From Microbotryum silenes-acaulis (Eukaryota; Basidiomycota; Microbotryomycetes; Microbotryales; Microbotryaceae), in NCBI GenBank assembly GCA_003665825.1, contig QPFY01000016.1:310001-374000 (forward strand): 64,000 bases of DNA, in the 5' to 3' direction. The position numbers and the translations under genes are program-made. Within the stretch, counting starts at the first letter, position 1; each line of letters begins with the position of its first letter. Below are positions 57,391 through 64,000 of the stretch, piece by piece. The notes under the pieces were generated by a model that was not told where the DNA came from, did no database searches, and worked only from the letters and a program-made list of their open reading frames with translations.

Positions 57391-60109
57391 CTATCCAGCG
57401 AATGCTTCCTCGTCCAACTCGACCCCAAACTCGTCCTTGGCCATCTTACTAATCTGCCTCTGCAACAGATCCTCGAACCCTTCATTATCCTTCTTCATTA
57501 CCACTTTGAAGAACCACTGTCTCGCTTGCGTCAAGGCGAAGCCCACGTCGACAAAAAGGAGAACGACGTGGAAGAGGAGCGAACGGAACGTCTCGACGGC
57601 GTAGGTTTTGAGACCGACATTTTGGAGGGTGAGCGAGCGTCGGGGGGATTGGGAGGTGGTGTATTCGAGTCCTGCTGAGGCCCAGTGGGCGAGAGAGTTG
57701 ATGCGGTTCGAGGGGGAGCCGAGTTGTTCTGCGGTTGGGGAGTATAGATGAAATTCGTGAGTAGGTGTTAGGGTGGAAGCCCATCGGTGTGACGACTCAC
57801 GATTGTTGGCTTGCATCATTCGTGCCGTTCGGCCCAAGAAGATCAACTGCGAAGCGTACGAATCCGTCAGCTACATCCTACCTTCCCCCTCTCCAAACGC
57901 CCCAACGTACCTCTTTAGGAATTTGTTCCTGATTCTGCAACATATCCCTCAACCTCTCCTTCAACCCATTCTGCTGCTCGTACTTGCTCACTTCCTTAGG
58001 CCTGTCCTTCTCCCCCCATTCTTCCTTCCTCTTCTCCCCCAACTTCCTCTCCTTCAAACCGCCATCCACTTTCTCCGCGCCTGCGCCTTTCTCCTTGTTC
58101 AATCGATGAGGTCTCAAGAGGGTCATGGAAGCGAACATCTCGGAATGTTCTTTCGCGATCCCCCAAGATTGGACGATCCCTTCGATCGTTTTGGTATCCC
58201 CGACGAAGAGCGATCGCCAGAGGAGACAGTATTGGAGCCGGAACTCCTCGGTCAAGGGGATGTAGAGTCCGTGATCGATGAGAATGAGTTGGGGTTTGCG
58301 TGGATTCGAGGGGTGAGGTCGGACGAGCAAGTTGCCGGGGTGCTGAAGGAAGTCAAAGCGTGATAAAGGGCAAACGTCAGCGATCGTCGGGCCACGATCT
58401 ACGACTATAGCTCACTCACCGGATCGCAGTGCACCCAGCCGAACTTGAACATCTGCGCTCCAAGAAGTCCGTTGGCGATGTCCATCACAGCTCTGGAGAT
58501 GAAGAAAAGATTTAGTAAGGCCGATTATCCTACGCGCGTGCGCAGTCAACGGAGCATTCGCTCGCGCTCACCTCGGGGACAGGTGCCACTGTTCCAATTG
58601 CTTCTTGTCAGTCAGTTTGCATCCATCGAAGAAACTGCGTAATTGAGATGGAACAGACGTCATATCAGTTCAGGGCAACCCAAAGCGATTGATGAAGAAT
58701 TTGAAAGTACTCACTCGGCCGTCATCACGGCCTCGCTCGTCCAATCCCAGTAAACCTTGGGTACGAGAACCTTATCCTTCAAGCTGGTCTCCTTTTCGAG
58801 GTACGCCGCTGTCTTCTCCGCATTCCGGGCCTCGTTTGCCAGGTCGACTTCGAGGCGCATCCGGGCGGTCACTTCGCGGGAGACGAAGGATACGGGCATG
58901 TCGAAGAGCTTTTCGTAAGTCCAGAGTAGAGCGCGGTATGACATAAGGTCCCTGTGGAACAACGACCGCAAAGAATTGAGCACTTTGCCCACTTATTTCC
59001 TGGGCTCTCTTGAACGCACCACTCGACTTGGATCACCACGCTCGGTTTCCTAATCTTGACCGCAACCCAACCCTCTCCTTCCTTCCAAGGCTGTTCTCCT
59101 GACTTGCGCTTGATGCGAGCACGATGGACTTGGGCGATCGAAGCTGAAGCGATGGGATCACGGGAGAATTCGTCGAAAGCGTTGTCTGGGTGGGTCCCGT
59201 TGAAGTCTTTTTCAAAGATCTTTTGATGAAAAGGGGCCTCAGTCAAGGCGCATAGAGCTCCGAAGGAAAACTTGACCTCAAACTGACCTTGACGACCTCA
59301 TCGAAGCCTACATGCGGAGCTTGATCAAACACGTTTGCAAACGCCTCTCGATAAGGCTTGGGCAAGATCGCAGCCTGAATCGCCAAGGACTGTGCGAGCT
59401 TGATGTAGAGTCCGCCGTTGGTGACGCAAAGGTCGTTGATGCGATGGGCGACTCGTTCGTGCAGGGCGTCGATCGCGATCGCGTTGTCGGGGTTAAAGTT
59501 GAGTTTGAAATCCAGGGCCATGACAGCTCTGAAAAAAGGGGGGGGGATCGGGAAGTGAGCGAAGTGTACTCATGCTCATATTTTCCTGCGCTGATCCCTA
59601 TACCCGATGTCGGAAAGCCGGTGACGTCTCGAGATTCCCTTGCCGAATTCATCCGGTTTTCAAGCCCCGATCGAGGGTATGAAAATGAGGTGCATGACTG
59701 ACCCTACATAAGCGGTCCTGGCGGTCCTGGTCAGAGCCGAAGCGTAGTAGGTCTTATCCCACGCGTAGAGGGCGACTCCGAGTCCGACGACGATCGCCGA
59801 GTTGCGAGCTCGTCGAGGCCATTTCAAAGACCGCGGGGGGTGCTTGGGTGCCGAGGGAGAGGAGGAGGAGTATAATCGGTAGCTAGAGTGATAAGCGTGG
59901 GTCGATAGTGAGCGTGAGCGCGCTGTAGTGGGTCTGTTCCGCGAAGGAGAGGACGAGGTCGTTACGGCGAGCGATGACGACGACGACCGGGACAGGGACA
60001 GGGACAGGGCTCGACTGGAGAGCACTCCCGCGGAGGGTCGTACTCGGCTCGATGTGAGAGGGAGGCTATGCACGAGGGGACGATATGTCGCCCGAGCTCG
60101 TTGAAGCAT
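57391..60109 (-). CDS. ABC1/UbiB (aarF) family protein, Mcp2/Cqd2 (ADCK1) type, mitochondrial
   Basis: Atypical protein-kinase-like membrane protein of mitochondria; yeast relatives affect coenzyme Q and lipid distribution. ATG at 60109 ([20 protein letters not shown]) begins a long Ser/Arg-rich presequence, partly encoded by a (GACAGG) hexamer repeat. One membrane segment follows ([14 protein letters not shown]). Family motifs: [13 protein letters not shown] (the KxGQ-like motif, with A for G), [44 protein letters not shown] (split by an intron), [13 protein letters not shown] lysine/glutamate-rich insert lies after RPHRLNKEK. Ends [12 protein letters not shown] at 57391. DHGLY, rather than DFG, favours the Mcp2/ADCK1 branch. 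About nine introns. Confidence 0.9.
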
Positions 60110-60362
60110 GCGAGGGGTATGGCGTGTGTTGCGGAAGGGCGGAGAAAGATCTGAAGGTGGAGCTCGGTCGAGCTGGCAAGGGATGCGTTCGCAATCGATC
60201 GACTAATAGTGATAAGACTAGTAATCTCTAAGTGATCGACTGGCAGCAGCTCAGCCTCAGCGCGGGTCGGCGTGGGCCCGCGTGGGTGGCCGCTTCCGCC
60301 TGCTTCCCGATGGCTCGGCGCGCCAAACTCCGAAACCGAGCGAGCGCGGAACGACGAATTAT

Positions 60363-61192
60363 TAAGCTCGACGCCCCTCCCTTTAGGAGGGGCTTGTGAG
60401 TTATCGGCGCGCTTGGCCCAGTTGCCCTCCGAAATTTTGGCCCTGAAAAGTGCCCCCTTGCTGTAGCATGGCATATATTGGTGCTATCTGAAAACTGGAG
60501 GGATACGTCTTTACTTCATCATTATTGATGAGGCTTCACCGAAGCTTGAAGTCTAGGAGCGCTTGATCATCTCGCTACTACAGCTTGAATCAACTGATTC
60601 CGAACGAGACGCAGGTCGGCGCACGGACCAGTCGTAGTCCAGTCCGCGTCGAAGGCTTGACGTTTTCATGAGTACGGAGTTTCTGAGTTTTCTCTCCTGA
60701 TTTTCCTCCCCTCTCCTCTCTCTCTTTCTCGATTGTGCCTATTCTTTAACACCGTGGAATAGGAAGGGTGGTTGGTGCTCACATGATTGGAATCACACTT
60801 TTGGTGGTTTCAGGAGTGTGGGGGCTGCATGGATCTAGTGGCTATGACTTTACATAAGTCCAGCCCCCCTTTTCAAGAAACATTGATTTTGCGTAGATAA
60901 CCGAATATGTGAAATCTAATCAGGCTTGATAAAAATACAAAAAATAAAATAAAAAATCGCAGACTTCGGATCGCTGCAGCTCCACCCACAGCTTATGAAA
61001 GCTCTCGCCACTTGAGGTATGTCATTTTTAGAGCATAAAGAAAAATAGCATTCCTCACTTTTGCATGAATGCGCCTACTTGCCAAGTTACAGAGAACCAC
61101 CCCAAAATTGCCCTGAAATTTCGGAGGGCAACTGGGCCAAGCGCGCCGATAACTCGTAAGCCCCTTCTAGAGGGAGGGCTTAGTTGAGCTTA
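60363..61192. mobile_element. Non-autonomous Mutator-like DNA transposon (MITE), 830 bp
   Basis: Long terminal inverted repeats of about 85-95 bp, with a 40-bp core that is perfect (60398-60437 and 61116-61155). They bound 830 bp without coding potential. The outer ends pair as TAAGCTC/GAGCTTA with one 2-bp indel. A 9-bp direct repeat ACGAATTAT lies just outside (60354-60362 and 61193-61201). Long TIRs with a 9-bp target duplication are the Mutator (MULE) pattern. Near each end the TIR has an internal hairpin (CCCCTCC...GGAGGGG). It lies between the divergent UbiB-type gene and COX15. No transposase in the window. Confidence 0.88.
60883..60931 (-). repeat. 49-bp dispersed repeat, copy B
   Basis: Exact reverse complement of 496-544. 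It lies in the interior of the Mutator-like element, not in its TIRs. Confidence 0.9.
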
Positions 61193-61205
61193 ACGAATTA
61201 TTAGC

Positions 61206-63206
61206 ATGCGACGCTCTTCTCTATCCTCGCTGCCATCTGTCGCCCGCCCGCCACTTCACTCGACACCTCTCTCGAAAAAAAAACCACCTCGAGCCATGGC
61301 CTCCACCTCGAGACCATTGCTCGCCGCCTCGAGCCGGTGTCGTACCTCGTTGCGGACGAAGCCGAGCTCGATCCTCAGAGGAGCTGCTGTTGCCCACAGG
61401 GGCACGTCGCTGCTGTCCCGAGCGATCGCATGCTCGTGTGCGTCCACCTCCAACACCTGGACCTGGCAGTCAACATCACTGTTGCTTCGACGGAATGCAT
61501 CTTCCAACGCAGCCACCCCCTCAGCGCTGCCCCGCGTTGCATCGCTGCTTTCCACGGTCAGTCCCAGTTCTCGCAGGCATCGTCCTCGTCCTCGTCCTCG
61601 TCGTCGGCGAGAATCGGAGCTCGCATCGTGCTGACTAGTCCTCGAGGTAATGATGCCAACAGCAACAACACGCCACATCGAGGATAGCCCCTTCTCCGTG
61701 GACCGCGCTTAAAGACCGCATCATGTCCTCACGTCGGCCACTCACCACCGCCACATACGATCCGTCCACTTCCACTTCCTCCGCCTCGACCTTGGCCAAT
61801 CCGTCTACGACACGGACCGCACCCGATCCACCCGAGGTCGCGCTCACGACACTCGTCGTTGCAAAGTACCTCTTCCTCATCGCTGGCATGGTCTTTTGCA
61901 TCGTCGTCGTCGGTGGCATGACCCGTTTGACCGAGTCGGGCCTTTCCATCACCGAGTGGAACGTCGTCAGTGGCATCCTGCCGCCCTCGGGTGCCGCCGA
62001 TTGGGAATCCGAGTTTGCAAAGTACCGTGCTACACCCGAATTCAGGATGTGAGTCGACCTCATCAGAGATGCCGACTTCGGAGATGCGGACCACTCGGAA
62101 AAGAAAGAAAAAACCTGATCAGGTGATTGTTTCCTCACTCAGGCAAAACGCACACATCACCATCGACGAGTTCAAGAGCATCTACTACTGGGAATGGGCG
62201 CATCGTATCCTTGGTCGCGTTATCGGCCTGACCTTCGTCCTCCCCATCCCCTACTTTTACCTGCGACGCAAGGTCTCGCCCCGTATCGCTCTGTCCCTGC
62301 TCGGCATCGGCACCCTCATCGGCGCTCAGGGCGCTCTGGGGTGGTACATGGTTAAATCCGGACTCGACGAAAAAAGCGTACAGGACCTAGGCGGTGTCGC
62401 CCGCGTTAGTCAATACCGACTTGCCGCTCATCTCGGCATGGCCTTTGCCGTCTACGCGAGCTGCGTTAGGCTCGCTTGGGGAATTGGCAGGGATTGGAAG
62501 TTCGCCAATTTGGGCAAAGGTCTCGGCGGATGGGCGACGCCCAAGCAGACGATCCAAGGCCTGCAGAGCAAGACCGTCGGTCGAGTACGAGCGATGGTCA
62601 CCGTCGTTTCGGCGCTCGTTTTCGTCACCGCGCTTTCGGGTGCTTTCGTCGCCGGTTTGGACGCCGGTCTTGTTTACAACGAGTTCCCTCTAATGGGTGG
62701 TCGATTGGTCCCTGCTACGAGTGAATTGATCGATGATCACTATGCGCGCAAGTCGGACAAGTCGGACATGTGGCGCAATTTGTTTGAGAACCCGACGACG
62801 GTCCAGTTCGATCATCGTCTTTTGGTACGTCTTCATCGCGTAGTGAGCTGAGACAGTTTCGCACGTGATTCTGATGCACTCGTTTGATTTCTGACAGGCC
62901 ACAACGACGTTCACCGCGATCGTTTCGCTCTTCCTCTATGCCCGACGCCCCTCGATCCGACCGCACCTCCCACCCACGACCCTCCGTCTGATCAAGGGGA
63001 CGATGCACATGTCCATACTCCAAGTCGCTTTGGGCATTTCAACCCTCATCTACCTCGTCCCTATCCATCTCGCCGCGACGCACCAAGCGGGTAGCCTAAT
63101 CTTGCTTACTCTGGCGTTGGGAAGTGGGGCCAGTTTGAGGAGACCTTCGAAGGTCGCGAGGGAGTTGATGAAGGTCAAGAAGATGGGGCAGTTTACGAGG
63201 GTCTGA
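61206..63206 (+). CDS. COX15: Heme A synthase, mitochondrial inner membrane (COX15)
   Basis: Converts heme O to heme A for cytochrome c oxidase. A presequence-like exon begins at ATG 61206 or, more likely, ATG 61296 ([20 protein letters not shown]). Its splice into the exon carrying [20 protein letters not shown] (about 61715) is unresolved; a GTAATG donor near 61648 with AAAG acceptor near 61714 fits one frame. Core: [20 protein letters not shown], then an intron near 62050-62142, [59 protein letters not shown] (intron 62826-62898) and [14 protein letters not shown]. The four heme-ligand histidines of the family (EWAHR, AAHLG, FDHRL, TMHMS) are all present. Stop at 63206. Confidence 0.94.
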
Positions 63207-63748
63207 GAGGAGGCATAAAAATTTGGAATGGTTATCTCTTGATGAGAGTCTTCTTCGCCGCTCAAAATTCATGGTACCAAGTGTGGCCCGAGAGGCCGAG
63301 AGCGTTCTACACGTCAGCTGAGGAGATACCTTAGACACCCCTTTCGACATAAGGGAATAGAGACTTGGTATTAGAACATCACGCTGTTTGAGGGCATCGG
63401 CTTAAATGGGGTAACGCACTTGGCGGAAACTCGTGTTATTCGGAGATTACCCATTGCAAAGCTCGGGGCTTGGCTCGGTCTCGTTCAGGAGAGGCGGAGG
63501 GGGTGCGAGAAGATGTGGGGGTGGCGCGGTGACGCCAAGCGCGGCGCGTGTGATACCGACACTGGCGCTTGCCACGATGATGTTCCTCCTACTCGATCCA
63601 CTCGCACTCTAGGGGACATCACTCCTCCACGGCTCGTTACGTTCCTCTCCCTTTTCCCGCAGGACCGCAGGACCGCAGGATCTGCTCTCGCTCTCACTTG
63701 TACGACCCAGTCTCCTCCCCCTCGTCCAGCATCGACTGATCCTCAGCC
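63207..63748. other. Intergenic, no gene seen
   Basis: 542 bp between COX15 and the final ORF. Probably the COX15 3' UTR and the next gene's promoter; a short tandem AGGACCGC repeat lies near 63660-63676. Confidence 0.5.
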
Positions 63749-64000
63749 ATGAGTGGGTGGGATCAACCTGAAGCTTCCACCCATGCTTTCGGCGATTGGG
63801 GATCCAATGAGTCCCATGCTTCTGCTGAATGGGGATCGAACGAACGTGACTCGTCTTCGTCCGAACAGACACGAACATCCGCTTCCTCCACGTACCCTCC
63901 TCACGGTGGTGGCACGACCGCGCCCTCGATCGCCTCGAGGCGCCAGCAGGCCCCCCACAACCAAGCCGTTCGATCGGCCCGCGGTACTCCCCCTCGCGGC
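63749..64000 (+). CDS. Partial unknown protein, N-terminus only
   Basis: ATG at 63749 opens 84 codons that run off the window without a stop (MSGWDQPEASTHAFGDWGSN). It is rich in Ser, Thr, Gly, Trp and Arg and likely disordered. Two similar blocks (HAFGDWGSNE and HASAEWGSNE) suggest a short internal repeat. No family recognised. Confidence 0.5.
   Translation, partial: MSGWDQPEASTHAFGDWGSNESHASAEWGSNERDSSSSEQTRTSASSTYPPHGGGTTAPSIASRRQQAPHNQAVRSARGTPPRG

Noticed and set aside
61575..61612. CGTCCT tandem repeat near the COX15 5' end
   Set aside because: Short low-complexity sequence inside or beside the presequence exon/intron; no evidence of a separate function.

Overview
The window is eukaryotic and almost certainly from a basidiomycete fungus. 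Genes are compact but cut by many short introns (mostly 40-100 nt, GT..AG), intergenic gaps are mostly under 1 kb, coding DNA is GC-rich, and fungal families dominate: a Zn2Cys6 regulator, Slt2-type MAP kinase, fungal P2C Na/K-type ATPase, zuotin and ALG8. A Pucciniomycotina yeast is my best guess, but that is inference. Exon boundaries are read by eye from splice consensus and frame continuity.

Layout. 1-954: decayed Ty3/gypsy pol on the minus strand. 1287-8503 (minus): secreted subtilase, senescence/spartin-domain protein, mitochondrial ribosomal protein mL46; then COQ5 (plus) and a small unassigned gene. 12053-32824: a nitrate-assimilation region with an NRT2-type transporter, SLT2 MAP kinase, zuotin, a Zn2Cys6 regulator, nitrite reductase and nitrate reductase. 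NiR and NR share a divergent promoter, while the transporter is separated from them by two housekeeping genes and the regulator. 33570-36949: phospholipase-D-fold protein. 37639-40273: a copia-type Gag fragment split by a 2.4 kb non-autonomous copia element with near-identical LTRs. 40703-49589: P2C cation ATPase, proteasome beta-4 subunit, BTB protein. 50120-50977: broken short-chain dehydrogenase. 51255-57056: ALG8, a DUF1772-type membrane protein and a decayed partial tandem copy of it. 57391-63206: an ABC1/UbiB kinase-like protein (Mcp2/Cqd2 type) and COX15, transcribed divergently and separated by an 830 bp Mutator-like non-autonomous DNA transposon. The last ORF runs off the right edge.

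How the genes work together. Transporter, NR and NiR make the complete route from external nitrate to ammonium, with a regulator candidate inside the region. The two nitrate promoter regions share two exact words: a GATA-type 12-mer (TTATCAGGCGCG) and a CGG-triplet word (CCGAAACGGAG), in the same order and orientation. mL46, COQ5, the Mcp2-like protein and COX15 act in mitochondria (translation, coenzyme Q, heme A). I saw no CRISPR array, rRNA gene or convincing tRNA gene. The points most worth following up are the shared nitrate promoter module, the transposon sitting against the COX15 start, the palindromic rearrangement inside the copia element, and a perfect 49 bp repeat linking the two ends of the window.
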